Position numbers and translations under genes: made by a program
The notes under the pieces: model-generated
What the model saw: the letters and a program-made list of their open reading frames with translations, nothing else
The model's database searches: none
Told to the model about the DNA's origin: nothing
NCBI GenBank assembly: GCA_003952965.2
Contig: CM025853.1
Span: 25,479,808-25,543,807 of the forward strand
DNA from: Morella rubra
Taxonomy: Eukaryota; Streptophyta; Magnoliopsida; Fagales; Myricaceae
Length of the DNA stretch: 64,000 bases
Reading direction: 5' to 3'
Shown: positions 35,485 to 47,359 of the stretch, piece by piece
Position numbering within the stretch: position 1 is the stretch's first letter
How the letters are laid out: each line of letters begins with the position of its first letter

Positions 35485-36961
35485 CCATTTAAAAATCATT
35501 CAAGCATATGTTCGAACGGTGTATACTAAAACGCGTAGTTCAGATACCGTTTGAACTGCTTAACAAATCATCCTGATAGGATCTCCTAAACGGATCGTTT
35601 GGTTTTACCGTTCGAAAGGTAAAATCAAAACGAAAAGGTTAACTTAGTCTTGTCTGAACGGTAATAGAACCGTTCGAACGTTGTAAACAAAATCAATTCG
35701 TAGATGAGTCAACTCAGACATGAAAAACGGTTACAAAACTCAAAACAATCCTAGATATACTTACCTAAACGCCGTAAACAAATGCCCAAATACTCTACTA
35801 TCACCTGAAACACAATTTCTCAAATTTTGAGGCCAAATGACTATTAAAAACATGCAAAAATCCAATATTTATCAAACTATTTTTTTTTCCAGAAAGCTAA
35901 CTAAAAATACATATTTAAACAATTAAAAAATGTCAAAAACTAACTTGGATTATGAGAATTCGGTGACAATGTGGTTTGCTTTGAAAATGGGGCAGAAGTT
36001 GTAGGAGAATTGAAAGAGTTTTCTTGTGTTTTGGAGTGATTTTGTGAGAAATGAGACTCGGGCTTCATTTTCACGTTTTTGACGTCTCGTTCACACGATA
36101 TGGGCTGACATGGCACCTCATTATTCGTCAACTTAACCGCCCATTACCATCTGAATGGTTCACGCTAGCGTTCAAATAGAAGGAGTGTAATGGCTGTCTC
36201 TGCGCATACCATCCGAACGGAATATGTAACCATTCAAACAGTTTGCGTGTGAAAATTCATCAAGCTAGAGATTGTTTGCATATTGTCCGAACAGTATATG
36301 TTTTCATTTCAACAATTTGCACATAAAAATTTAATTAGCTCGCAATTGTTTGTTTATCATCCAAACAGTTACGCATACCAGTTGGACGGTTATAACGGTA
36401 AATGGGACATGCTGACATGACGTGCATTAATAGCGGTAGGTGTTCATCACGTTCAAGCATTTATTTCTTACATCCAAATGATGTTTCTTTTTTTGGAACA
36501 AAACGACTACGCGTTGCGGAAAATAACAATCTTGTTCGAACATGATATTTCTTATGTCCAAATGGTTTTGTTGTCGTGTCCCAAAAAATAGCTACATCGT
36601 TCGAATGTTGTAATGTTCGTTCGAACGGTAATGCCGGGACAAAAACAACTGTCCAAAAGGTCAAAAAAAAATTCAGACGGAAGTTTTTGTCGTAAAAAGT
36701 ACAGCTAATTTTTCAGACGGAGTAAATCCGTGGACATCCATCCTAAAAAATCGAGAATTTTTTTGGAATGGAAACTTCTATCGCAAAAAAAAAAATATAT
36801 GTAGTTTTTGGGATGGAATTATTCTCCTTCCCCAAAATTAACTTGCCACATCTTACGGGACGGATACCATAATCCGTCCCAAAAGAGTACTGTTTTGGAA
36901 GAATTTGTTAGCGCCTAAAAAAAAGACCATCTCGAGAGGTCAAATATGACCTTTCTTGTAT
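35485..36961. mobile_element. CACTA-like terminal block (unit B)
   Basis: Counterpart of 6240-7682. Motifs of the type CCGTTCGAACG are better preserved here (35650-35680, 36600-36640). Near the right end GGGACGGATACC...TCCGTCCC forms an inverted repeat (36858-36882). The terminus reads TTTCTTGTATTG, one base off the CACTA consensus. Confidence 0.5.
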
Positions 36962-37029
36962 TGGTAGCAACTAATGTTGTTGCCTATTTATTTTATGAAT
37001 TTAATATCCTTTTGTTTCAAGTAATAGAC

Positions 37030-37340
37030 AGACAAGAAAGTAAAATCGTCCTCACCTTCGGTTTCAACATAGACTCCCAATTAATATTCTTGTACTTGGC
37101 GAAAGGCGCTCCACGATAGAGTCCAACCCCATAGGGATCATATATACCTCAATATGTTGATACTCTCGCGTTCAAATTCTCTTAATTTCCACTGCTCTAC
37201 TGGGTCTACGTTCTTGTCAAGCCTCTTCATGAGCTCTTTGAAGTCTTCCTCACTGTCCTTAATATATTCTTGAATAACATTGCTTCGATTGTGCTTCTTC
37301 TCAATTGATGTCCTTGCAATCACACCAGTGTTCTATAGCT
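37030..37340 (-). pseudogene. PEARLI4-like domain fragment, copy B
   Basis: The minus-strand frame at 37138-37323 (ARTSIEKKHNRSN, IQEYIKDSEEDFKELM, VEQWKLREFE) aligns with the TSIEDQ...IQEYF...LxNQWEFKDF segment of the DC1-gene tail. The match continues out of frame (YMIPMGLDSIV against YMLPRGLAPIL). It is a diverged paralogue lacking its ends. No DC1 modules are found next to it. With the equivalent in A, it shows that two PEARLI4-like genes stood side by side before the unit was duplicated. Confidence 0.55.
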
Positions 37341-38500
37341 AAAGTCATATTTTGAAATAAGATGCCTTGCCTTTCTTCTTAGCAATGACTATCGTTGCCT
37401 ATCTATTTCATGAGTTTATCCTTTAATTCACGAATGCTTCAAGTAATATCCACGGTTCTTAGTGACGCCAATATTGTTTGCTTTTCCAAAGTGATTCTTC
37501 CTTTCTCCTTCTCAATCGAGATTTGTCTGGTCCTTTCCATTAGAAAGAAGAGAGAGGGTGGTGAGGTTTTACGCAAGAAATTAAACTTCTACCTTCTTTG
37601 GTTTCTGCAATTTCTAATTGTGAGGTTGTAAATTGGGCTACAAAAGTTTTACACCTACCCGATAAAGCAAGCTGCAGCAAAACCGATTGGGGTAGCACAA
37701 ATAATAAAACGAGGAAAAAGTTATTCTTTCTCTCGTGCTCATTAAACACGTTAGCCTCAAATGCAATCATCTAATTAGTCGTGTATACGTGTCGAAATCT
37801 AATCGGTTGTGATGTATATCACTGTTAAGTGATTGGACTTAAATTTAAAGAAATGACTTTTTCAACAAAACCGAAAAAAAACTCAGAGATTACTGGTAAT
37901 CATGTTGAAATCCATGACCATTTTTTAGAAGGGTGTAACTAGAGACAAAAAAAAGTTGTTTAACCTTTTTTTTCATTTTCTATAATTTTGAAGACATAAA
38001 ATCTAAATTCTAAGTAATAAATGTGCAAGCCGACCAAGTTGAATTAACTAGGGAATGTATCTTTTACGTAATGAATTTAGTAAGCTAGCAATATAAGGAA
38101 TTAAATGGGCAAATATATCTTGATTTTAGCCCTAAAAAAAAAAAAAAAAAAAACGAATTTATAATCTACTGTTAGATCATGGGCAGGGAGTTGGATTTGG
38201 ACATTGGCATATAGTTTATATATATATACTTTTTACGATGAAATTTTTACCGGCGAAAATTCTCATAGAAAAGATCATCTTTAAACCAAGCCTGGGAAAT
38301 AAAGAGAATTAACAAAGGGAATAATAAAGATGAGATAAAAAACAATCAGCACAACGAAAGAGATAATAAATGTTTTCATGATCTCTAATGAGTATGACAT
38401 CTGACCTCCCACTTGACCAATGTAATTTTGTCAAACCAATTATTAGGACAAATATGGATATGCCAGAATAGACGCCGACTTTAAGCTCTGGGGATAACAT
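37341..38500. repeat. Duplicated non-coding block (unit B)
   Basis: Matches 8041-9240. No gene is seen. It contains a poly-A tract at 38132-38150 and the conserved GCTCTGGGGATAACATC at 38487-38503, the intact equivalent of the hAT target in unit D. Confidence 0.65.
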
Positions 38501-38539
38501 CAAAGGAGACCCTCACCTGCAAACGTCCATTTCATTACA

Positions 38540-40225
38540 GGATAACTTCTAACCTTTTGTTGTACAGCTTTCAGCTCCCTTGACATAGCTTCTAGTTCTC
38601 TAGACATAGCTTCTACTTTTGCGCTCATCTCGCTCTCTCGTTTCTTTGCTTCAAGACGGAAGTAACTAGTAAGAGCGGGTGACTTCGGTTAACCAATCCA
38701 CAACAAACTCCACTTTGAAGCCTGCTTCCTGCAAACTTTTCAGGTGGCCCCACCATAACGTAAGTAGATCTTTAGAGATTTCGGCAACCAAGATTTTGCA
38801 CATCTTGTTCACAGTCCAGCACAAATGCGAAAGTAAATACGACTTCACCTTGTGCTTTAATTTATACTCCCTACTAACATCTCCATATTTGGCAAAAAGC
38901 CCTTTCAGGATAAGAGCCAGCCCCCGAGGGAGCATATATCCCTCAACGTTGACGATGTCTTTGAATCCCCATTGATTTACCAAATCTTCATAGCTTATAT
39001 GCCTACGCATTTCGTAAAACCCGTCTATAAGCTCTTTGACGAAGTACTCCTGAATATCATTGCTCCCATCGTATTGATCCTCAATTGATGTCCCTAAAAT
39101 CTTGCGATTCTTCCATCTTTGCGGTGTAAAACAGTTTTTTATCTCTTCTCTTTCATCTTTATCTAGAGAACCAAGTATGTCCGACCACGAAGTCCTTTTG
39201 AAGTCCTCTTCTTCGACTGTCATTGGCGCAGTATCCGCAATAGCTACAACTCCGCGCTCTCCTTTGAGTAAGGATACAACCTTGCAAGCAATAATGTTGA
39301 TTAAGATCAACAAAATTAACAATTTTATCCAAATCCACTGTACTTCAGCTAAAATCAATAAACTAAAAGCTGCAGATAACAAAATTAAAACCTTTATAAT
39401 GAAGTGAATATTATCGAGAAAAAAAAAAAAAAGAGCAAGAGTGGGCATACCTCTGACATTACACAATGCACATGAGCAACAAATTTACACTCTGAACAAT
39501 AATAGACACAAACGCGAGGATCTCTCAATTCCTCGCAAGTGTTGCAGTAATATTCATCATCTGGATCATCATCTTTAACAATTGAATTCTCCAAACTAAG
39601 ACAATCTACATGACTTTCATGTTTGAAGGTACACGGTAGTAGACCGCACAAAAGATGTATCTTAAAATTGCACTCCATACATTAGAATCCAAAACCCTAA
39701 GTAAAGCTTAATTCTTCAGGCAATGGCATTAATGATGATTTGCAAATTCCATCATAAGCGTTGCAGTTAATATCAAAGGGTAAGTCCTCTACGAAACGAA
39801 GAAGGTGTAGGTGACCTTTGTACTTGATACCCTGTTTCAATGGGAAGCAGATTGTGCACATGTAGAAATGGCATTCGTCACAATGGAAATATTTCAAACT
39901 AAGCCTTGAGCGATCCTGGTCACAGGAGTTGCATCTTGTTGAATAAGGAGGTGATCTATCAACCAATGTGAGACGGTGCCCAAGATGAAAAGGGTGTTCT
40001 AATATTTCTTGTGGCAATGGCACATTAGCACAAGATTCATGCAATTGATATCCGCAAAAGGATTCGGTGCAGGAATAGAATGGGCCTGATTCCCGTCCCT
40101 TTCTCTTGCATTGAACGCAACTATATTGCAAACGTTCGCCATCGTTGGATTTCAGCCAATGCGAATGAGAGAAATATAGAATAAAATCTGTTCGGTCAGT
40201 AGGTGTAAAGGAATTTGATCATCAG
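38540..40225 (-). pseudogene. DC1 - TM - PEARLI4-like gene, copy B (best preserved)
   Basis: Exon 1 (about 40225 to 39451) encodes DC1 modules: CVQCKRKGRESG...HESC, CNSCDQD...CDECHFYMCTIC, NCNAYDGIC and CNTCEELRDPRVCVYYCSEC...HVHC. It ends at donor GAG|GTATGC. A 113-bp intron (39338-39450) follows. Exon 2 from 39337 gives a membrane helix (IKLLILLILINIIACKVV), a charged linker, then a PEARLI4-like helical domain (KNCFTPQRWKNRKILG, VNVEGYMLPRGLALIL, FAKYGDV, FKVEFVVDWLTEV). Two in-frame stops interrupt exon 1 (about 39695 and 39680), both consistent with C-to-T changes. A 7-bp insertion at 38666-38672 truncates the C-terminus. Other frames are open over about 450 residues, so disruption is recent. 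The upstream start is not located. The product would be a membrane-anchored zinc-finger protein; function unknown. Confidence 0.75.
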
Positions 40226-41385
40226 GCCGTGTACTTATAGTTATATTTATATATATACCTCCAATCTCGCATCTCCGTAACTTAGCAGTCAATATTCATA
40301 TATGTCTATGTCTATATATTATATATAATTCCTATTAACACTATTTTCTTTCTTTAGCAATATGTAATATATACCAACTGGAGACCACGGGGGTGACACC
40401 TTAAATATTGAGGCCATCACAACCTCCCATACGGAGCTCAACAAGTTGTCTCGATCTTTTGAAAATGGTAATAGAATAACTACTCCTTAAACCAAGGATG
40501 CATGGAGGTCCACCAAATCAATTCTCTATATTCATCCAATAACAATTTCTTTTCTAATTTTGACTTAGAGTTAGGGAGGTTCAAATTCCTACACAATTCT
40601 CATATTTAGTTTTTTTTTTTTAAAGATGAAAAATATATTTTTCATCTATCAACTATTAAAATCAGTTTAATACATTGAATCATAAACTATTAGTTTTGAC
40701 ATATTATATACTTTAACTATCAATGTTAGTCATTTTGCATCCTCTAAAATCAAATTCGATGAAAATTAATTTAAAAAAAAAAAAAAAACTTAAAATGATG
40801 ATAATGCTTACTATGATGGAATGAATTGACAAAAATATCATCAAGCATATACAAACATTTGCAAATTGGGTCACGGACAATATTATTGTCATTCCAATAT
40901 AATTTGACAGAAAAATTTGAGGAATGGTGAAAAGTGTATTTAAGATTGGCAGTTTGAAGGTGTAATATGTGTTAATTTGGAGTGCGACTTGTAAAAACTC
41001 CTATCTTAGAAAAATTAATAAAATTTCAAAACCGCATAGACGTTGTAAGAAGAAATGAACAGCCAGAGTCAATTGAAAAAATGTCAAACTAGGACGGGTA
41101 GCCTAATTAAGCTAAAATAGTCAAGTCGAGAGGAATCATGTGGGTTTATAGACAAGATTTCTAAATTGGAAAAATGTCATTGAATTACATAATAAAACAT
41201 ATAAATCAATAAAATAAATCTTGCTTTACAGTATAATCTTTCACATGAATAGTTTGTAACAACAAAATATTCTGTACGTAGCACTTGTAGTACCTGGAGT
41301 AAGAAAATGTTGTTGAATGATCTCAGCTCAATCCTTGTGTTCAAGCTAATTGGTTTTGCTACCTCTAAACTTGGGTTTTATAACC
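40226..41385. other. AT-rich spacer upstream of DC1 copy B
   Basis: Counterpart of 11483-12640, with local rearrangement. The conserved CATACGGAGCTCAACAAGTTG lies at 40429. No gene is seen. Confidence 0.5.
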
Positions 41386-41389
41386 CCCC

Positions 41390-41680
41390 GGTATTACTTT
41401 GTTCTCAAGTACAATGTTTTGACTTCTTTAGAAAGGGAGCATATTCTTAGAACCCCCCCTGGCGGGGGCGCAGCGGGTATTACTTTGTTCTCAAGTACAA
41501 TGTTTTGCCCTCATTAGAAAGGGAGCATATTCTTTCCTTAGATCCCACCCCCTGGTATTACTTTGCTCTCGAGTACAATGTTTTGCCCTCATTAGAAAGG
41601 GAGCATATTATTTCCTTAGATTCCACCCTCAGTATTACTTTGCTCTCGAGTTCAATGTTTTGCCCTCCATATTCTTTTCT
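41390..41680. repeat. Four-copy tandem repeat, period 75-90 bp
   Basis: GTATTACTTTGYTCTCRAGTACAATG followed by GAAAGGGAGCATAT recurs starting near 41391, 41479, 41555 and 41632. Short C-rich spacers separate the copies. Unit A has two copies and unit C about one. The plus-strand frame at 41505-41720 is a translation of this repeat and not a gene. Confidence 0.85.
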
Positions 41681-41683
41681 TAG

Positions 41684-42330
41684 ATCAACAAAAGATTATT
41701 TATTATTGAGATTTCAATAGCTAGATAAATTAGCCCTACTCTAAAAACAAGATGTCTCGCCTTCTTCCTAATTACAAATCTTTCGGCCTATTGGTTCCAT
41801 GAGTTTATCGTCTGATTCATGTTTGGGTATCTGGTAGAATTTGTAGCACCACAGACACAAGAAAGATATCATGTAAAATGATTTGCCAAACTTCATAAGG
41901 AAGCATACATGTTCCTTAATCAGATCAACAAAGATTATTCCTTATTTAGGTCCCTATGACTAGATGAGATCGTACTCTAAAAGAAGATGTCTCGCCTTCT
42001 TCATAACTACAAACCTTTCTGGCCTATCGCTCTATGAGTTTATATTCTCGTATGGATATCTGTTATATATAATCTGTAGCAACACAGACGCAAGAAAAAT
42101 ATAATGTAAAATGATTTACCATCCTTTGAAAAGGGAGCATGCACATTCCTTAATTAAATCAACAAAGATTATTCCTTATTCAAATTCCTATAACTAGATG
42201 AGATCCTACTCTCAAAGAAGATCTCTCACTCACTTTCAAGCAACGAACCTTGTTATCCTATCCGTTCCATGAGTATATCCTTTGATTATTATATGGTTAT
42301 CCTTTTCCTTTAAGTAATATGCATTGCGTG
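41684..42330. repeat. 235-bp tandem repeat, three copies (unit B)
   Basis: Units begin ATCAACAAAGATTATT at 41684, 41924 and 42158. Each continues through CTAGATGAG..., GCCTATCGGTTCCATGAG, and AGATATCATGTAAAATGATTTG. An equivalent array of about four copies lies at 46006-46830. Non-coding. Confidence 0.85.
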
Positions 42331-44170
42331 TACAAGTAAAGCCCATGTTTGCTTTTTTATTACGACTAATATTCTTCCTTTCCCCTTTTCACTTAGACTT
42401 CTTGCCTTATACAAGAAAAATTAATTATGGTCTTCTCCATTAGCTAAATTGAGACAAAGGATTGGGAAAAAATTATCAACATTTTTTTTCCAATTTACTA
42501 TCCAAATTAGATAGTTTTCTTTAGAGAGAGATAGACACATCATGTATTTAATGTTGTAAGGTTCATTAAACTGTCCAATATTTAATACGGACAACATTAA
42601 ATACAATGGGGCTCACATAATAGATCTATTTCTTTATGAATTGTGACATATAATTTGAACAGAGAATCTCTATCCATAACAACAGCAACAAAAATACTCT
42701 TTTATTGTCTATGCAAGCATATCTAACTACTGCACCCCCAGGCAGAACGTAGGCCACCCTTTTCTCTTTTCTATCTTTCTAATATATCTTAAACGGCTTC
42801 GGGCATACTTAGTACTCCTTATTGCGCATTTTGATATAAACTTTGGGCAACTTTGAGTTTAGCATTCCTCCACAATTGAGGGATTTTTTAAAATTATTTT
42901 ATTTTGATTTTTTCATTAACGCCATTATCACTTCTTTAGTTGTAGACTTGTAGCTTCAGTTGTTGTTCGAGCCTTTGGGCCCCATGTTGGGTTATGGGTC
43001 TTCGGGTCTGGAAAGCTTGGGTCCACTTAATTCCCTGATGTGATAGGCTTCAAGTTCTTTGGTTAAGGATTTGTAAAATGACACTTCCCTTTACCCCAAA
43101 AAAGTAGTTGTATTAAAATTTATAAGAAGGATGAATTATATATGGTTTCTCTATAATTACTTTGTTTGATTCAATTTTTGTTATATAATTAGGGTGATTA
43201 AAAGATAATCAATGTTCATATAAATTTCTTTTTTTTTCTGGGCTGGCAACGAACATCTTTAACGAAAAGAAAATATAATATTTGCTTTAAACAAAGCTCA
43301 AGAATTATTGGGCCCCCCATCTTGGGTTATGGGCCTGGATTGGGTTTGGAGACCGTTGACCTTCACATGGTGACTGGTGAGTTAACTTTTGTATTTTTCC
43401 GTATGTATCAATAAAATTTCTGACACAAACTACTGAAATTCGCCCGCAAAAGTTTCAAAATTTCTTTGGCCCAGCAAAAAGTGATCAAAGAGATTGGCCT
43501 GCCAAAAACATAAAGAAAAAGTGCCTGTAAAATCACACATTTCCATTATCTATGTCCACAAATTTTGACGCGTAGATTGTAAAATGACCCTTTCTCATAA
43601 GGGTCATCAAATCCCATTCATAAAAATATATAGGCTTAATTAGTCTTCTAAAGGCTATGATTTACTTTCTCATAAAGGGCCAAATCCCATTCATATATAT
43701 AGGCTTAATTAGTCTTCTAATTTGTAGCTATGGCCGGATTCCAACTAGTTCTTAGGATTTATTTCGATCTCTGTAATCCTTTGTGTCTTAGAGTGATCGG
43801 ATCAATTATCTCTGTTAACTGGAGCCTAGATGACATCATCACAACAAACAAAAAACGAGCTAAGTCACTTGATGGTGATCTTTCAAAAAAAGAGCTAGAT
43901 TATGAGCTTCATCGCAAGAAAAGTTCATAATTAAAAGAAATCGGTTCAGATGGTCGACGAATGACATTCCGGTATTTTTCTTTCTTTTATTTATAATGTG
44001 CTAGACTTGTATATTTCAAATTAATTTCAAGCAACATCTTGCTTTCTGAAAATTCTTTCATTTTATCACAAAAATCAGTAAACTAAATGATGCATATAAC
44101 AAAATTAAAACCTTTAGAATGAAGTAAGTATTATTGGGAAAAAAAAATAAAAGAGCAAGAGTGGGCATAC
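42331..44170. repeat. Junction between units B and C
   Basis: The left part (42900-43600) matches 24350-25230. At 43625-43850 lies a lone arm of the foldback element seen whole at 25270-25870. From about 43920 the sequence matches 10440-10690, the intron side of the DC1 gene. The PEARLI4-like second exon is therefore missing from unit C, replaced at this junction. The plus-strand frame at 43730-43930 runs through the foldback arm and is not a gene. Confidence 0.6.
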
Positions 44171-44960
44171 CTCTGACATTACGCAATGCACATGAGCAAC
44201 AAATTTGCACTCTGAACAATAATAGACACAAACGCGAGGATCTTTCAATTCCTCACCAGTGTTGCAGTAATATTCGCCATTTGGATCATCATCTTCAACA
44301 ATTGAATCTTCAAAAGTGAGACAATCTACATGACTTTCATGTTTGATGGTACACAGTAGTGGACCGTACAAAAAATGGATCTTGAACAGGCACTCCACAC
44401 ATTGGAATTCATTACTGTGAGTAAAGCTTAATTCTTCGGGCAATGGCATTAATGGTGATTTGCAAATGCTATCATAAGCGTCGCAGTTAATATCAGAGGG
44501 TAAGTTCTCTACGAAACGAAGGAGGTGTGGGTGATTTTTATACTTGATACGCTGTTTCAATGGGAAGCAGATTGAGCACATTCAGAAATGGCATTCGTCA
44601 CAATGGAAATATTTCTCAGCACTAAGGGGATACTTATCAAAGCAAACTTGGTCACAGGAGTTTCATCTTGTTGAAAGAGGTCGTCAATCAACCAATGTGA
44701 GACGGTGTCCAGAATGAAAAAGGGTATTCCAATATTTCTTGTGGCAATGGCACGTCAGCACAAGATTTATGCAATTGATATCTGCAATCATATATGCAGG
44801 AATAGAATGGACCTGATTCTCGTCCCTTTCTCTTTGCATTGAACGCAACTATATTGCAAACCTTCGCCATCACTGAATGCCAACGTATACGGATGAGAGA
44901 AATGGATAATCATATCTGATTGGTCAGTAGGAGTAAAGGAATTTGATCGTCAGGCCGTGT
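44171..44960 (-). pseudogene. DC1 exon 1, copy C (second exon lost)
   Basis: Minus-strand DC1 modules are closely related to copy B. The readable part is VECLFKIHFL, ...DDPNGEYYCNTGEELKDPRVCVYYCSEC, HVHCVMSE, ending at donor GTATGC (44165-44170). One conserved Cys is Gly (CNTGEE for CNTCEE), so this module would lose a zinc ligand. A stop separates FHL from CSICFP near 44582, and frameshifts lie near 44640-44690 and 44845. The membrane and PEARLI4-like exon is absent downstream. Not functional as written. Confidence 0.72.
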
Positions 44961-46005
44961 ACTTATAGTTAACATATGGAAACACAAAATTAACATCGTA
45001 AGTCGTTAATTAAAGATATTGTAAATCATTAGCAGTAATTAAATGTTAAAGATAATATTGTAACTCCGCAATAAACATTAAACATAAACATAAAATTATC
45101 ATTTTCTAAGTACTTAAAGATATTGAAACTCGTTCATTAAAGATATTGTAAATTGTTACCAGTAATTAAACATTAAAATATTGTAACTCTCCAATAAACA
45201 TTAAACAAGAATGTAGGATATGCATGGAGCTGGTACATACACCGCAATAATGTTAAACAAATAATTAGGATGCTCGATGGATCATTATAGCTAGGAATTA
45301 AAATTCTAACAAAGGACATATATATCTATATATTATATATAATTCCTATTAACACTATTTTCTTTCTTTAATAATATGTAATATATACCTGGAGCCAACG
45401 ACATTCCCGTACAGCGCTCAACAAGTTGTCTTCTGAAAATGAAAATAGAATTAGTACTCGTTAAACCATGGATCGATGCATGGAAGTACACCAAATCAAT
45501 TCTCCACATTCATCCAACAACAATTTATTTACTAATTTTGACTCATAGTTAGGAAGGTTCAAATTCCTACACAATTCTTATATTTATAATTTTTTTTTTT
45601 TTAAGGAATGAATATTATAATTTTTCACCTATCAACTATTGTGAGTTTAACACATTGCACCATAAATGTCAAACTAAGACTAGTAGACAAGACTGGTAAA
45701 TTGGAAAAATTTCATCGAATCACATCCAAAATATAATAAAACATATAAATCAATAAAATAAATCTTGCTTTACAATATAATTTTAACATGAATAGTTTGT
45801 AACAACAACATATTCTATACGTAACACTTGTAGTACCTGGAGTAAGAAAATGTTGTTGAAATTATCTCAATCCTTGTGTTCAAGCTAATTAGTTTTGCTA
45901 CCTCTTAAACTTGGGTTTTATAGCCCGCACCCCCCCCCCCCAGGGGCCGCGCTCAAGTACAATGTTTTGCCCTCTTAGAAAGGGAGCATATAGTTCTTTC
46001 CTTAG
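44961..46005. other. AT-rich spacer (unit C)
   Basis: Counterpart of 11483-12800, including the repeated ATTAAACATTAAA strings (45000-45210) and the block near 45405. A C-rich patch lies at 45926-45948. No gene is seen. Confidence 0.5.
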
Positions 46006-46830
46006 ATCAACAAAAGATTATTTATTATTGAGATTTCAATAGGTAGATAAATTAGTCCTACTCTAAAAGAAGATGCATTGCCTTCTTCCTAATTACAAAT
46101 CTTTCGGCCTACTGGTTCCATGAGTTTAATCAGATCAACAAAGATTATTCCTTATTTAGATTCCTATAGCTAGATGAGGTCCTACTCTAAAAGAAGATGT
46201 CTCGCTTTCTTCATAATTATGAACTTGTCTAGCATATCAACTCCATGAGTTTATACTCTGATTTTCATTTAGGTATCTGTTAGAATTTGCAGCAACACAG
46301 ACACAAGAAAAATATCATGTAAAATAATTTGCTCTTCCACATAAAGAAGTATGCATGTTCTTTAATCATATCAACAAAGATTATTCCTTATTTAGATTCC
46401 TATAACTAGATGAGGTCCTACTCAAAAAGAAGATGTCTTGCCTTCTTCATAAGTACGAACCTTTTTGGCCTATCGGTTCCATGAGTATATCCTCTCATTC
46501 TCGTATGGATATCTGTTAGAATTCGTAGCAACATAGACATAAGAAAGATATCATGTAAAATGATTTGCCATCCTTCATAAGGGAGCGTGCATGTTCCTTA
46601 ATTAAATCAACAAAGATTATTCTTTATTTAGATTCCGATAGCTAGATGAGGTTTTGCTCTCAAAGAAGATGCATCGCCCTCTTCAAGCAACGAACCTTGT
46701 TGGCCAATTCGTTCTATGAGTTTATCCTTTGATTATTATATGAGTATCTTTTTGCTTTAAGTAATATGCATTGTGTTTCTGAGTAACGCCTATGTTTGTT
46801 TTTTTATTACAACTAAGATTCTTCCTTTCC
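46006..46830. repeat. 235-bp tandem repeat, about four copies (unit C)
   Basis: Repeat starts are at 46006, 46134 (a shortened first unit), 46370 and 46606. The unit is the same as at 41684-42330. Confidence 0.85.
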
Positions 46831-47359
46831 CCTTTTCACTTAGATTTCTTGCCTTATCCAAGAGAATTTAGTTATGGTCTTTTCATTAGCAATATTGAGA
46901 GTGAGGATGGGGAAAAATAATCAAGATTCTTTCTAATTTCCTCTCGAAATTAGATGGTTCAATTTAGATAAAAATAGATAATCATGCATTTAATGTTGCA
47001 AGGTTCAAATATTTAATATAGAAAATATTAAATACTATGGGGCTCGCATAATGGATCTATTTCTTTATGAATTGTACCACCTAATTTGGACAAAGAATAT
47101 CTGTCCAAAAAAAACTTGATTCTTTTCTTATCTATGCACCCAAGACGGAAGGTAGGCCACCATTTTTTCTTTTCTATCTTTCTAATTTTTTTATTTTATT
47201 AATATATCTAAAATGGCTTCGGCTACATATTACTCCTTATTGCGCATTTTAATATAAACTTGGTGCAACTTTGAGTTTAGTGTTCCTCCACAATTGAGGG
47301 ATTTTTTAAAATTGTTTTATTTTGATTCAAAACTCATTATCAGGAGATATGTGCAGATG

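Noticed and set aside
38666-39466. A 266-residue minus-strand frame as a complete single-exon gene
   Set aside because: Its N-terminal part is read-through of the 113-bp intron; the real second exon begins at 39337 and belongs to the DC1 gene.
41390-46830. Direct repeats as a possible CRISPR array
   Set aside because: Repeat units are 75-235 bp, there are no short regular spacers, and the host is a plant.
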